DNA of 64,000 bases from an uncultured Gemmatimonadales bacterium (GCA_947259315.1 CAMYLR010000006.1:180452-244451), one strand, 5' to 3'; numbered from the stretch's first letter, positions 27,215 through 37,151 are shown. The notes: a model not told the origin generated them from the letters alone. A program made the numbers and translations.

Positions 27215-28033
27215 TTAACGCCGCTGCTGCACGCGGGCAATGAGCGCCTCATACCACGCATATGGAACGGTGGGCCGGCCCAGCCTTCCGTGATGACCCG
27301 GGGTGCCATGAAAGTCCGAACCCCCAGTGACCAGAAGCCCAAGCGATGCCGCCATTTGCTCGTAGTGTCGAGTCTTGGCAGCGGAGTGCTCGGTGTGTCG
27401 GGCCTCGATCCCGTCGAGGCCCGCCTCGACCAAGACGGGGATCAAGTCGTCGCGTCTAAAGGTGCCCGGATGCGCCAGCACGGAGACCCCGCCCGCCGCG
27501 CGGACCAGATCAAACGCAACCGCCGGGTCGAGCGCTGGCTTGGCTACAAAAGCCGGCCGGTGCCGGCCCAGATAGCGCTGAAACGCCTCGTCTACGGACG
27601 CCGCATGGCCGCGCCGAACCAGTGCCATCGCCACGTGTGGGCGAGCGATCGTGCCGGTCTCGCTCTCGGCCTCCACGTCCGACATTTCGATGCAGAGTCC
27701 GAGGTCTCTCAATCTCTTGACGATCCCCGCCGCGCGCTCCTCGCGGTCAGCGGCGAACCGCGCCAGTGCAGCGCTCAGGTTTGGCTCTTCGAGATCAAAA
27801 CCGTAGGCCAGAATGTGAGCCTCACGACCGCCGACCTGACACGTCAACTCGGTTCCGACCAGCACCTCTAAACCGGATGGTGCAGCGGCGCGAGCCAGTG
27901 GAATAGCGGCCACCGCGTCGTGATCGGTCACCGCGATCACGGAGAGCCCCACGTCCACGGCTGCCGCCACCAAGTCGGCTGGCGAGTACTCCCCATCGGA
28001 CACGGTCGTGTGCGTGTGAAGGTCAACGCTCAT
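27215..28033 (-). CDS. PHP-domain phosphoesterase (TrpH/RNase AM type)
   Basis: 272-residue metal-dependent phosphoesterase. Starts at the ATG at 28033, 4 bases after the previous stop. The PHP signature VDLHTHTTVSDGEYSP (about 3-18), ITDHDAVAAI (about 38-47), VGTELTC and HPGTF near the middle give the three-metal site. The closest known family is TrpH/YciV, a 5'-3' exonuclease (RNase AM) and 3',5'-bisphosphate nucleotidase. A histidinol phosphatase-like function is less likely because the fold here is the short PHP form. Position gives no further clue: MTHFR upstream, polyprenyl synthase downstream. Confidence 0.85.
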   Translation of the reverse strand: MSVDLHTHTTVSDGEYSPADLVAAAVDVGLSVIAVTDHDAVAAIPLARAAAPSGLEVLVGTELTCQVGGREAHILAYGFDLEEPNLSAALARFAADREERAAGIVKRLRDLGLCIEMSDVEAESETGTIARPHVAMALVRRGHAASVDEAFQRYLGRHRPAFVAKPALDPAVAFDLVRAAGGVSVLAHPGTFRRDDLIPVLVEAGLDGIEARHTEHSAAKTRHYEQMAASLGLLVTGGSDFHGTPGHHGRLGRPTVPYAWYEALIARVQQRR

Positions 28034-28037
28034 TGAA

Positions 28038-29921
28038 TCAGAGGAGTCCATCCAACACCTGAAGTGCCAACTCGTACCGGCCAAACGGAGGCATCAGGTA
28101 GGCCCCGCCGACACCGGTCATGGTACGCACACCAGCCAACGCCTCGCGTGCGATAGCAACGCCCTCGGCCATCCCCTCTTCGCGGCTTTGGGTAGCCCGC
28201 ATCCGTTCGCGGATCGGCTCGGGAATGTTCATCCCCGGAATCTCGTTGTGGAGAAACTCGGCGTTGCGAAACGAGAATAGCGGCAGGATGCCAACCAGCA
28301 TCGGAATCGGGGGTCGACCCAGCTGTTCGATAAAGCGCTCCAAGTGACGTGGATCGAACACCGGTTGTGACATCGCGAACTCGGCGCCCGCGGCGATCTT
28401 GCGCTCGAACCGATCGATTTCGTGCTCGAGATCGATGGCGCCCGGGTTCACGCCGACGCCGAGGTGCAGATCAAGTGGGATACCGGTTGGCTTGCCGGCC
28501 GCGTCGACGCCGCGACTCAAGCCCCGGGCGACGCGTACCAACCCGATCGCGTCGACATCGAATACGGCCGTCGGCACCGCGTACTCTCCGGCCTTTGGCG
28601 GATCGCCGGTTATGATCAGCACGTTGCGCACATCCAGTGCACGGGCAGCCATGAGATCGGCTTGCATGCCGTAGAGGTTCCTGTCCCGACAGCAATAGTG
28701 GATGATCGTCTCGATGCCGATCCGCTCTTGGAGCACGCGGGCGATCGCCAGCGGTGTCACCCGCGGCGAGATGCGGGCGTACTCGGGGATGTTGACGGCA
28801 TCCACACCGGCGGCTTCGAGCTTACTCACCGCGTCGATAACCGGCTCCAGATCGGCGCTTGTCGGTGGTGTCAACTCAACCGACGTGACGAACTCTTCGC
28901 CCTCGACCAACAGCTTCGCCAAGCCAGACTTCCCAGCTGTATCGACCGGTGCAGGCCCAGATCCGGTGGGCTCTTCCCACAGCTCCACGGTCTCGATCGT
29001 GCGCGCCCCCGGCACAAACCCCGAAACGGCCAGCTTCATCTGCCGGACGTGAGCCGGGGTCGTCCCACAGCACCCACCCAACAAACGGACTCCGGCACGA
29101 ACGAAACGCTTGGCGTACTTGCCGAAGTACTCGGGGCTGGCCATGTACATCAAGCGCCCCTCGACGGATTGCGGCAATCCCGCGTTCGGCATCGCCGCCA
29201 GCTTGACCGCGTGCCCGTTCTGCATACGGATCACGCAGTCGAGCATCGGCTTTGGACCGACGCTGCAGTTGGCACCCACGAGATTGGCTCCACCGGTCAC
29301 CAGCCGATCCACGAGCTCTTCCGGTGACTGACCCGACTGGACGCGACCGCCTTCGTCGAACGTCATCAGCGCTACCACCGGCACGTCGCCGTCGAGGCCG
29401 CGGATCGCCGCCAACGCGGCCTCCATCTCGTTGATCGCGGGAATCGTCTCGACAACCAACAGGTCGGCTCCCGCTTCGAGCAGCGCTTGGGCCTGCTCGG
29501 CGAAGATCGCCCGCATATCATCGATGCTGTAATCGCCCGCCACCTGGCCCCTCACGCCGATCGGGCCGATGGAACCCCCCACAAACGCCTGATTCCGGCT
29601 CGCCTCACGAGCCAGGTGCACGCCAGCGTGGTTGATCTCGGCGACCCGATCCTCGAGCCCGTGACCCAGCAGCCGGGCCCGATTGGCACCGAAAGTGTTC
29701 GTCTCCAGCAAATCGGCACCGGCTTCGACGTACGACGCGTGGACTTCCCGAATCATGTCAGGACGGCTGAGCGATAGTGCGTCGAAGCACTGGTTGATGA
29801 ACACGCCTCGGTCGTAGATCTGCGTGCCCATCGCTCCGTCCGCGACCAATACGCCGGCCTCCAACCGCTCGAGGAACTCTTCTCCCCGTGCGCGGGGTGC
29901 GGTGTGTTCAAGTTGAGTCAT
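28038..29921 (-). CDS. Homocysteine S-methyltransferase/methylenetetrahydrofolate reductase fusion
   Basis: 627-residue two-domain enzyme. The N-terminal domain (about 15-300) is a zinc homocysteine methyltransferase: GAMGTQIYDRG, then Cys in GANCSVGP (C219) and GGCCGTTP (C284, C285). The C-terminal domain (about 340-620) is an MTHFR barrel that makes methyl-THF from methylene-THF. This is the YitJ-type arrangement. There is no cobalamin domain, so it is not a whole MetH. It probably links one-carbon units to methionine synthesis. Start chosen at the ATG at 29921. fhs, hutU and hutI in the same stretch also touch one-carbon metabolism. Confidence 0.93.
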   Translation of the reverse strand: MTQLEHTAPRARGEEFLERLEAGVLVADGAMGTQIYDRGVFINQCFDALSLSRPDMIREVHASYVEAGADLLETNTFGANRARLLGHGLEDRVAEINHAGVHLAREASRNQAFVGGSIGPIGVRGQVAGDYSIDDMRAIFAEQAQALLEAGADLLVVETIPAINEMEAALAAIRGLDGDVPVVALMTFDEGGRVQSGQSPEELVDRLVTGGANLVGANCSVGPKPMLDCVIRMQNGHAVKLAAMPNAGLPQSVEGRLMYMASPEYFGKYAKRFVRAGVRLLGGCCGTTPAHVRQMKLAVSGFVPGARTIETVELWEEPTGSGPAPVDTAGKSGLAKLLVEGEEFVTSVELTPPTSADLEPVIDAVSKLEAAGVDAVNIPEYARISPRVTPLAIARVLQERIGIETIIHYCCRDRNLYGMQADLMAARALDVRNVLIITGDPPKAGEYAVPTAVFDVDAIGLVRVARGLSRGVDAAGKPTGIPLDLHLGVGVNPGAIDLEHEIDRFERKIAAGAEFAMSQPVFDPRHLERFIEQLGRPPIPMLVGILPLFSFRNAEFLHNEIPGMNIPEPIRERMRATQSREEGMAEGVAIAREALAGVRTMTGVGGAYLMPPFGRYELALQVLDGLL

Positions 29922-29934
29922 GTGCGGCCGGAAG

Positions 29935-30909
29935 CTACCGTGAGGGACGATCTTCCCCAACCCACTCGAGGATCTCGGCGGCGGTTTCGTTGGTCGGATC
30001 TATGAGCAGCATCTCTTCGGCCGAGCGCCGGGCGGCCTCGGTATTACCAGCGTCCAGATGCCACCGTGAACCCGCCGACAGCGATTCGAGGACGTTTGCC
30101 GCACGACCGCTCTGCCGGGCGCACTCCGACCACCCGTCGAAGTCCGAGCCCCTGATCTGGCCGCTCTCCTTCAAACGGCGGTAAGCCTCGATAGCTTCAA
30201 TCCAGCGGCCTTCCGAGTGATACTGTTCGGCTTCAGCTCTCAGGCCTTTAGCCTGCGCTGGCGGTTTGACCGCATTGGGAGGTGTCTCGGGAGCGGTGAA
30301 ACCACTCGACTGTTTCAAATCTTCGAGCCGCCGCCGAACACGGTGCGCGGCAGCCTCTTCGCCAGTCGTCTCATATCGATCGAGCGCTGCTGCGAGCGCC
30401 TCGCTGGCGGCTGCCCCATCACCCTCGGCGAGGCTCAAATCTGCCAGGCGTTCATGATGTTCGGGGTGATCCGGCTCGAGCGTCACGATCTCACGCATCC
30501 CCTCCAGCGCCAATCTCGTGTTGCCCGCACCCTTCTGTCGCTCAACGAGGTTTTTGAGCTCGACGAGGGCATCGGCCACCAACCCCTTGATGCCGTAGTA
30601 CCGACCCAGAAGCAACCCCACCTGGATGTCGTCGGGCGCATAGCGACGAATCTTCTGGCAACATGCGATCGCGTGATCGAGGCGCCCGTCCTCGGCATAC
30701 GCTTCGGCCGCCTGACGGTAGTACTCGACCGCCGAGGCAACGTCCTCGGTGTCGAGATGGGCATCACCGAGACCGTTCAAAGCCCCTGCTGGAGGGCGGG
30801 TTCCGCTGACGTCTGCCTGCCGCAACTGCTCGAGATACTCAGCGATCGCGGCATCCGGATCCGCATGCCGTGAAGGGCGATCGTGTTTGTCTTTCCAGGC
30901 CGCACTCAT
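29935..30909 (-). CDS. Cytoplasmic TPR-repeat protein
   Basis: 324-residue protein of tetratricopeptide repeats with no signal peptide. Repeats run from about 40 (GLGDAHLDTEDVASAVEYY, in part) through 180, then a Pro-rich break (about 205-220, TPPNAVKPPAQ) and two more units. The ATG at 30909 overlaps the hutI stop as ATGA, so it is translated with hutI. An in-frame extension to 31152 is embedded in hutI and rejected. Partner unknown. It ends 14 bases before the methyltransferase/MTHFR gene. Confidence 0.72.
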   Translation of the reverse strand: MSAAWKDKHDRPSRHADPDAAIAEYLEQLRQADVSGTRPPAGALNGLGDAHLDTEDVASAVEYYRQAAEAYAEDGRLDHAIACCQKIRRYAPDDIQVGLLLGRYYGIKGLVADALVELKNLVERQKGAGNTRLALEGMREIVTLEPDHPEHHERLADLSLAEGDGAAASEALAAALDRYETTGEEAAAHRVRRRLEDLKQSSGFTAPETPPNAVKPPAQAKGLRAEAEQYHSEGRWIEAIEAYRRLKESGQIRGSDFDGWSECARQSGRAANVLESLSAGSRWHLDAGNTEAARRSAEEMLLIDPTNETAAEILEWVGEDRPSR

Positions 30910-32183
30910 GCTGGAAATCTGGATCCGGGCTCGTCTTGCCGCCAGATGACTTCCCCGCTCTTGATCGTAGCCGCGCAATGACCCATCCCATAGTGATAGG
31001 CCAGGTGGCGATAGTCTGGCACTCCGAACAGGGCGACGTCGCCTCCGGCACCCGGTATCAGAGTACCAAGGTCCGAGCGTCGAAGCGCCATCGCTCCGCC
31101 GCGGGTCACAGCGCGCAGCGCTTCTCCGACGGTAAGACCCAAAAAACAACACCCAAACGTCACCATCAACAGCAGATTCTGGGTCATCGATGTGCCCGGG
31201 TTGAAGTCAGTCGCCAACGCCAGGTTGGCGCCACGGTTAGCCAGCTCACGAGCAGGAGCATGGCGATCGAGACGCAGGAAGAACGAGGTTCCAGGCAACA
31301 GCGTGGCCACCGTATCGCTGCCCGCAAGAGCGTCGATGCCAGCTTCGTCGACCGCTACCAGATGATCGACGCTGGCGGCTCCCAACTCGACCGCCAGTTG
31401 CGTGCCACCCAGCGGTACGAACTCGTCGGCGTGGATCTTCAGCCCAAACCCGAGCTTGGCAGCCTGCCTCAAGATCGTTTCTGCCTCGTCCCGGGTGAAA
31501 GCTCCACGATCGCAGAACACGTCGCAGAACTCGGCCAGCGACTCAGTGGCTACCGCCGGCAACATTTCGTCAACGATCAATCGCACGAACGCCGCCCGGT
31601 CGTTGGCGAACTCGGCCGGTAGAGCGTGTGCACCAAGGAATGTCGGCACGAGCCGCGGCAGCTTGGGCTCCGCCGCCAGGCGCGCCACCACTCGCAGCAT
31701 CTTGAGCTCTTGCTCTGTGGCCAGTCCATACCCCGATTTCACCTCCACAGTGGTGACCCCGAAGTGAGCCGCGGCGGCTAGGCGCGGCCGCGATAAGAGT
31801 ACGAGTTCGTCCTCGCTTCGAGTTCGCAGATCGCGCACGCTGAACCCGATGCCGCCTCCTTGCTCGGCGATCTCCTCATAGCTGGCACCAGCCAACCGTT
31901 GCTCGAACTCGTGCTCTCGGGTGGCGCCAAAGACGGCGTGCGTGTGCGAGTCGACGAGTCCCGGCAGTGCTACCTGGCCGCCAGCGTCGAACACCGGTGT
32001 GCCGGTCGCATCGCCAGGCAGATCCACCATCGGGCCGGTGGCGGCGACCCGACCGTGCCGTATCCACACAAACGCGTCACCTACGACCTCGAGCGGCGCC
32101 GAGAAGGCACCCTTACCCGGGTCCACGAGTTGTCCGATATCGGTGATCAGAAGATCGCCGCCGCTGGCGGCGGCGTCGGTCAT
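30906..32183 (-). CDS. hutI: Imidazolonepropionase
   Basis: Hydrolyses imidazolonepropionate to N-formiminoglutamate, third step of histidine breakdown. 425 residues of the amidohydrolase fold. Metal ligands in [10 protein letters not shown] (about 78-87), [10 protein letters not shown] (about 250) and a later H and D in ATDFNPGTS (about 325-333). The ATG overlaps the hutU stop (ATGA). hutH and a formiminoglutamate-processing gene (hutF, hutG or ftcD) are not in the window. Confidence 0.95.
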   Translation of the reverse strand: MTDAAASGGDLLITDIGQLVDPGKGAFSAPLEVVGDAFVWIRHGRVAATGPMVDLPGDATGTPVFDAGGQVALPGLVDSHTHAVFGATREHEFEQRLAGASYEEIAEQGGGIGFSVRDLRTRSEDELVLLSRPRLAAAAHFGVTTVEVKSGYGLATEQELKMLRVVARLAAEPKLPRLVPTFLGAHALPAEFANDRAAFVRLIVDEMLPAVATESLAEFCDVFCDRGAFTRDEAETILRQAAKLGFGLKIHADEFVPLGGTQLAVELGAASVDHLVAVDEAGIDALAGSDTVATLLPGTSFFLRLDRHAPARELANRGANLALATDFNPGTSMTQNLLLMVTFGCCFLGLTVGEALRAVTRGGAMALRRSDLGTLIPGAGGDVALFGVPDYRHLAYHYGMGHCAATIKSGEVIWRQDEPGSRFPA

Positions 32184-33853
32184 TGCTGCGGGTCGATCAT
32201 CGGAATCTGAACACCACGCGCCGCAGCCGCGGAGCGAGCCTCAGGGTAGCCGGCGTCGACATGTCGCGCGATCCCGATGCCGGGATCGTTGGTCAACACG
32301 CGCTCGAGTCGCGCTCCACCCTCGGCTGTCCCATCGGCGACCGTGACCTGACCGGCATGCAAACTGTTGCCGATCCCGACCCCACCACCGTGGTGGACCG
32401 AGACCCACGACGCTCCGCTAGCGGTGTTCAGCAACGCGTTGAGGATGGGCCAATCGGCGATCGCATCGGAGCCGTCAGCCATTCCTTCGGTCTCGCGGAA
32501 CGGCGACGCCACCGATCCAGTGTCCAAGTGATCGCGACCGATGACCACTGGCGCTGTCACCGCGCCGCTCGAAACCAGGTCGTTGATGCGCTCACCCAGC
32601 TTCCAGCGGTCTCCATATCCGAGCCAACAGATACGAGCCGGCAAGCCTTGAAAGGCGACTCGCTCGGCGGCTAGCCGGATCCAGCGCTGGAGGGGCGCAT
32701 CGGTCGGAAACAACTCGGCGATCGCACGGTCGATGACGTGTATGTCGGCCGGGTCACCGGAGAGAGCGGCCCATCGGAACGGTCCCTTGCCCTCGCAGAA
32801 CAGTGGCCGGATGTACTCCGGCACAAAGCCTGGGATCTCGAACGCATTCTCGACACCCGCATCGAGCGCCTGGCCACGTAGGTTGTTGCCATAGTCGAAC
32901 ACGACCGCGCCAGAAGTTTTGAGATCGAGCAGGCCGCGGCAGTGAATCGCCATCGACTCCATGGCCCGGCTGACATAATCCTCGGGATCTTGAACCCGTA
33001 ACGTGGCCGCCTCAGCCAGCGTCAGACCGGCTGGGACGTACCCCTCGAGTGCATCGTGCGCGCTGGTCTGATCGGTGACTACGTCGGGTACGACCCCGCG
33101 GCGAACGATCTCGGGCACGATCTCGGCGCAGTTTCCAATCAGGCCGATCGAACGCGCCTCCCCCCGAGCGGTCGCGGCCAGCACCCGATCGAGCGCGGTG
33201 TCGAGATCGTCGGTGATCTCATCCAGATACCGCGTCGCCACCCGGCGCTCCAACCGTTTGGGGTCGACCTCCACGATAAGACAGGCGGCCCCGTTCATCG
33301 TCGCCGCGAGGGGTTGTGCACCCCCCATTCCACCGCAACCACCGGTCAGCACCCAACGACCTTCGAGCGCCCCGCTGAAGTGATGCTCGCCGACCGCGGC
33401 AAAGGTCTCGTACGTCCCTTGTACGATGCCTTGGGTGCCGATATAGATCCACGATCCAGCGGTCATCTGACCGTACATCGTGAGACCTAGAGCCTCGAGG
33501 CGGCGGAACTCGTCGGCTGTCGCCCAGCGCGGTACCAGGTTGGCGTTGGCGATGATCACCCGTGGGGCCCACGGGTGGGTCTGAAACACGCCGACGGGCT
33601 TCCCGGATTGAACGCACAGCGTCTCGTCGTCGGCGAGTCCCTCGAGCGATCGGACGATGGCCTCAAAACACGTCCAATCACGGGCTGCGCGACCCGATCC
33701 GCCGTACACGACCAACCGATCGGGATCCTCGGCGACCTCCGGGTCGAGGTTGTTCATGAGCATCCGCATGGCCGCTTCCTGGTGCCAACCGCGGCAACGA
33801 AGCGTGGTGCCACGCGGCGCTCGAACGGCTCGCGACTGGGTAACCGGTGTCAT
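32180..33853 (-). CDS. hutU: Urocanate hydratase
   Basis: Adds water to urocanate with an unusual NAD-dependent mechanism, second step of histidine breakdown. 557 residues, exactly the family size. Seen: N-terminal [29 protein letters not shown], the NAD loop [16 protein letters not shown] (about 170-185), and the C-terminal region with [17 protein letters not shown]. The ATG at 33853 overlaps the selD stop as ATGA. hutI follows with another ATGA overlap. Confidence 0.97.
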   Translation of the reverse strand: MTPVTQSRAVRAPRGTTLRCRGWHQEAAMRMLMNNLDPEVAEDPDRLVVYGGSGRAARDWTCFEAIVRSLEGLADDETLCVQSGKPVGVFQTHPWAPRVIIANANLVPRWATADEFRRLEALGLTMYGQMTAGSWIYIGTQGIVQGTYETFAAVGEHHFSGALEGRWVLTGGCGGMGGAQPLAATMNGAACLIVEVDPKRLERRVATRYLDEITDDLDTALDRVLAATARGEARSIGLIGNCAEIVPEIVRRGVVPDVVTDQTSAHDALEGYVPAGLTLAEAATLRVQDPEDYVSRAMESMAIHCRGLLDLKTSGAVVFDYGNNLRGQALDAGVENAFEIPGFVPEYIRPLFCEGKGPFRWAALSGDPADIHVIDRAIAELFPTDAPLQRWIRLAAERVAFQGLPARICWLGYGDRWKLGERINDLVSSGAVTAPVVIGRDHLDTGSVASPFRETEGMADGSDAIADWPILNALLNTASGASWVSVHHGGGVGIGNSLHAGQVTVADGTAEGGARLERVLTNDPGIGIARHVDAGYPEARSAAAARGVQIPMIDPQQ

Positions 33854-34905
33854 CTCACCACCACCGCTGGTTCATCACGCGTTACGACAACCCCAACGTG
33901 GCGAGCCGCCTCGCAATCAACGGCTTGAAGCGCTGCGATCACTGAATCCGTGTCCTCTCCGGGGATCGCAAGCAGCAAACCACCACTGGTCTGCGGATCA
34001 AACACGACCTTCATCACGCCGTCGGACACAGTTGAAGCGACATCGACTCGTGGTCGATAGTACCGCTCATTCGCTTCTCCACCACCGGGAATGCAACCGG
34101 CCAGAGCGAGTTTTTCGGCGTCCGCGAAGAGTGGCAACTGGGCGGCCTCGAACTGGAGTGTCACCCCGCTCGCGTCGGCCAGTTGAACGGCGTGGCCCGC
34201 GAGCCCAAACCCGGTGATGTCAGTCGCCGCGGTGACGCCAAAATCGAGCGCCACCGCCATCGCCGGTCCGTTTAAAGCTTTCATGGCTACAACCGCTGCT
34301 TCGATCTCGACCGCCGAGCGCTGACCCTGTTTTAGCGCGGTCGTCAAGATGCCGGTTCCGAGTGGCTTGGTGAGGTAAAGCTGGTCACCAACTCCGGCCG
34401 TGGCGTTGGTGACGATTCGATCCGGGTGCGCGGTGCCAGTCACCGCGAGCCCGTACTTGAGCTCCTCGTCCTGAATCGAGTGACCGCCAACCAGCGCGCA
34501 ACCCGCCTCGTGCGCCTTATCGGCACCACCCGTCAGGATGGCGCCCAAGATCTTGGTGTCCAACTCACCGGGCCAACACACCAGATTAAGCGCCGTCTTT
34601 GGTGTGCCCCCCATGGCGTAAACATCCGAAAACGCGTTGGCGGCCGCGATCTGCCCGAATTCGTACCCGTCATCGACGATCGGAGTGAAGAAGTCGACCG
34701 TCTGGATCAGCGCCAAATCAGGTCGAACTCGATACACGCCGGCGTCGTCCAGTGTGTCGTGACCCACCAGCACGTCTGGATCGGTCGGGGGTCGGGGCAG
34801 CATATCGAGCGCATCGCGAAGGTCCTCCGGACTCAACTTGGACGCTCAACCCGCGCACCGGACCTTCTCGGTCAGCTTGGTGATCTCTTCGCTGGTCAGG
34901 TTCAT
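33850..34905 (-). CDS. selD: Selenophosphate synthetase with in-frame UGA (selenoprotein)
   Basis: Makes selenophosphate from selenide and ATP for Sec-tRNA and selenouridine. Read from the ATG at 34905, which overlaps the ridA stop (ATGA), the 351-residue frame contains one UGA at 34846-34848, codon 20. The local residues read RCAG-U-ASKLSP, matching family members with CAGCASKL, where Cys or Sec is catalytic. The downstream part is textbook SelD ([43 protein letters not shown]). The next UGA-free start would drop the catalytic residue and the N-terminal helix. A SECIS-like hairpin lies just after the UGA. The stop overlaps hutU. Confidence 0.93.
34816..34848 (-). promoter_or_regulatory. UGA codon with candidate bacterial SECIS hairpin
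   Basis: After the UGA (34846-34848) the minus strand can fold GCG/CGC, AAG/CUU and GUCC/GGAC pairs around a GGA apical loop, with two bulges on the 5' side, total 34816-34845. The loop begins 17 bases after the UGA and starts with G, as in known bacterial SECIS elements. The fold was done by eye. Confidence 0.65.
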
Positions 34906-35282
34906 CTGCTCAGGCGTGCGATGGCATCGATCTCGACGAGGGCGTCCTTTGGGAGGCGCGGGACTTGTACCGTCGAGCGCGCCGGCAGTGGCTCCTCCAC
35001 GACTTCAGCGTAGACCGCGTTGAAGGCTTCAAAGTCCGCCAGATCGGTCAGGTACACGGTCGTCTTGACGACGTCCCGCCAACCGCCACCGGCGGCTGCC
35101 AGTACCGCAGCCAGGTTCTGCAGTGCCTGGAGCGTCTGGGCCTCGATCGTCTCCTTTAGCGTTCCGTCGCTGGTCAAACCGATCTGACCCGCGGTGAACA
35201 CCCACTCTCCGGCGACGATGGCTTGACTGTAGGGGCCAAGCGCCGCCGGCGCTGTTGGAGCCGTTATGGTCGTGTTGGGCAT
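34902..35282 (-). CDS. ridA: RidA family enamine/imine deaminase
   Basis: 126-residue trimeric enzyme that removes reactive 2-aminoacrylate and related imines. Seen: AALGPYSQAIVAGEWVFTAGQIG, the catalytic arginine in PARSTVQVPRLPKDALVEID (R about 104, in part), and V-D/E positions typical of the archetypal RidA group. GGAGGG precedes the ATG at 35282. It lies 24 bases after the fhs stop and overlaps selD by four bases, so all three are one transcript. Confidence 0.95.
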   Translation of the reverse strand: MPNTTITAPTAPAALGPYSQAIVAGEWVFTAGQIGLTSDGTLKETIEAQTLQALQNLAAVLAAAGGGWRDVVKTTVYLTDLADFEAFNAVYAEVVEEPLPARSTVQVPRLPKDALVEIDAIARLSR

Positions 35283-35306
35283 GAGCTCCCTCCTCGCGAG
35301 GATCGA

Positions 35307-36971
35307 TCAGAAAAGGCCGTGAACGGTGCCATCCGCGTCCACCCGCATCGCCTCGGCAGCCGGGCGTCGAGGCAGGCCGGGCATGATCATGATGTCACCC
35401 GTCGCGACGACCAAGAATCCGGCCCCCGCCGATGGTCGTACGTCAGTTACCGAGATGTTGAAGTGACTGGGTCGACCGAGCAACGTCGGGTTGTCGGAGA
35501 GCGAGTACTGGGTCTTGGCGATACACACCGGCAGATCACCGAGTCCCACCTCTTCCAACCGTTTGATGCTGCGCGCTGCCGCCCGGCTGTACTCGACACC
35601 ATCCGCGCCGTAGACACGTTTGGCGATCGTCTCGATCTTCCGCCTGATCGGCCATTCAACCGGATACAACGGCTCGAACTGAGCCTTGCCGCTCTCGGCC
35701 GTCTCAATCACCCGAGCAGCCAGATCGAGACCGCCGTCACCGCCGTCCGCATGGATGGTGGCGCGAGCGGCGGGAACACGCTGGTGATCGCAGAACGCCT
35801 CCACCCGGGCCAGCTCGTTCTCGGTATCGGTGGTGAACACGTTGATGGCTACGACGGCGGGAACCTTGAACCGGGCCACAATATCGAGGTGCGCAGCCAA
35901 ATTGGTGAGTCCGACCTCGAGCGCGCCGAGGTCCTCTTCGGCAAGCGAATCGATCGCCGCTCCACCACTGCGTTTTAACGCCCGGATCGTAGTTACGACC
36001 ACCACCGTGTCGGGCTTGAGCTCTCCATACCGACACTTGATGTCGAAGAACTTCTCAGCCCCCAAATCGGATCCAAAACCTGCCTCGGTCACGCAATACT
36101 CCCCGAGCGCGAGACCCATGCGCGTCGCCAGCAACGAATTGCATCCATGCGCGATGTTGGCGAACGGTCCTCCGTGGATGAAGGCCGGCGTCCCCTCGAG
36201 TGTCTGCACCAGATTCGGACTGAGCGCCTGGCTCAGGAGCAGGGTCATCGCACCGGCTGCGTTGAGGCTCCGCGCGCGCACCGGCTCGCCGTCGTACGTG
36301 TATCCGACGACGATATCGCCCACTCGACGTTCCAGGTCCTCGAGACTGTCGGCCAGGCAGAGGATCGCCATGATCTCGCTGGCGACTGTAATCAGGAACC
36401 CATCCTCACGCGGCACTCCGTGAGCTCGGCCGCCCAGCCCGACGATGATCCCGCGCAAAGCTCGGTCGTTCATGTCCACCGCTCGGCGCCACAAGATCTG
36501 TCGCGGGTCCAAGCCGAGCGCGTTCCCGAAGTGGAGGTGATTGTCGATCATCGCGGCCAACAGATTGTTGGCCGCACCGACAGCGTGGATGTCGCCGGTG
36601 AAGTGGAGGTTGATCTCCTCCATCGGAACCACCTGCGAGTATCCGCCGCCCGCCGCTCCACCCTTGATCCCCATACACGGCCCCAAGGACGGCTCGCGCA
36701 GGCACAGAACGGTCTTTTTCTGTAACCGGTTCATGGCTTGCGCCAGCCCGACCGCGACCGTCGACTTGCCCTCCCCGGCCGCCGTCGGCGAGATACCGGT
36801 CAGCAAAACCAGTCGACCTCTGGCCGGCCGCTTCGCTAGCGCTTCAAGCCTCACCTTTGCGATATGATGGCCATAGGGCTCGATCTCAGTGGGAACGAGC
36901 CCCAGCTCCGAGGCCACGTCGGTAATCGGCCTGAGCTTGGCCGCCTGGGCGATCTCGATATCCGACTTCAT
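35307..36971 (-). CDS. fhs: Formate-tetrahydrofolate ligase
   Basis: Makes 10-formyl-THF from formate, THF and ATP. 554 residues from the ATG at 36971 (MKSDIEIAQAA, the conserved start); a GTG two codons earlier is less likely. P-loop SPTAAGEGKST (about 62-72), EPSLGP (about 93-98), and FGNALGLDP are typical. The active-site formyl-phosphate residues are in the second half with GSDLGAEKFFDIKCR. It heads ridA-selD-hutU-hutI. Formate from the histidine route or from other sources could feed it; the formyl group links to the MTHFR fusion below. Confidence 0.96.
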   Translation of the reverse strand: MKSDIEIAQAAKLRPITDVASELGLVPTEIEPYGHHIAKVRLEALAKRPARGRLVLLTGISPTAAGEGKSTVAVGLAQAMNRLQKKTVLCLREPSLGPCMGIKGGAAGGGYSQVVPMEEINLHFTGDIHAVGAANNLLAAMIDNHLHFGNALGLDPRQILWRRAVDMNDRALRGIIVGLGGRAHGVPREDGFLITVASEIMAILCLADSLEDLERRVGDIVVGYTYDGEPVRARSLNAAGAMTLLLSQALSPNLVQTLEGTPAFIHGGPFANIAHGCNSLLATRMGLALGEYCVTEAGFGSDLGAEKFFDIKCRYGELKPDTVVVVTTIRALKRSGGAAIDSLAEEDLGALEVGLTNLAAHLDIVARFKVPAVVAINVFTTDTENELARVEAFCDHQRVPAARATIHADGGDGGLDLAARVIETAESGKAQFEPLYPVEWPIRRKIETIAKRVYGADGVEYSRAAARSIKRLEEVGLGDLPVCIAKTQYSLSDNPTLLGRPSHFNISVTDVRPSAGAGFLVVATGDIMIMPGLPRRPAAEAMRVDADGTVHGLF

Positions 36972-36995
36972 CCTCACCTCACCCGAATAGGGATT

Positions 36996-37140
36996 TCAGA
37001 GCTGGAAGGCGACCACGGAAATCAGCCTGCGGCTGGAATCGTGATAACCCAGCTCGTCACTGTGTTGCGAATCACACGCAGATTAAGTGCTGCCGGCCCG
37101 CGGGCAAACCCCGCATGACCGATCAGGATGACCGCAGCCC
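36996..37140 (-). pseudogene. Decayed C-terminal fragment of a PiT-type phosphate transporter
   Basis: In the 180-base gap between fhs and tatD one frame reads GFARGPAALNLRVIRNTV-TSWVITIPAAG (split here) and then hits a TGA at 37022-37024. A +1 shift continues with LISVVAFQL and a stop at 36996-36998. The joined reading matches the last 40 or so residues of PiT permeases, which end in ARG-ALNLRVIRN-SWVITLPA and a final membrane piece. There is no start, the rest of the gene is gone, and the frame is broken, so this is a remnant. Confidence 0.6.
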
Positions 37141-37151
37141 ATACAAGCTCG

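Noticed and set aside
28422..29327. Long plus-strand frame opposite the methyltransferase/MTHFR gene
   Set aside because: Antisense to conserved zinc and flavin domains, no motif or ribosome site.
34846..34848. TGA read as the end of an N-terminal fragment, or as a sequencing frameshift, in selD
   Set aside because: The frame is unbroken on both sides, the start overlaps ridA, and the TGA falls exactly at the catalytic Cys/Sec position, which a random error or decay would not choose.
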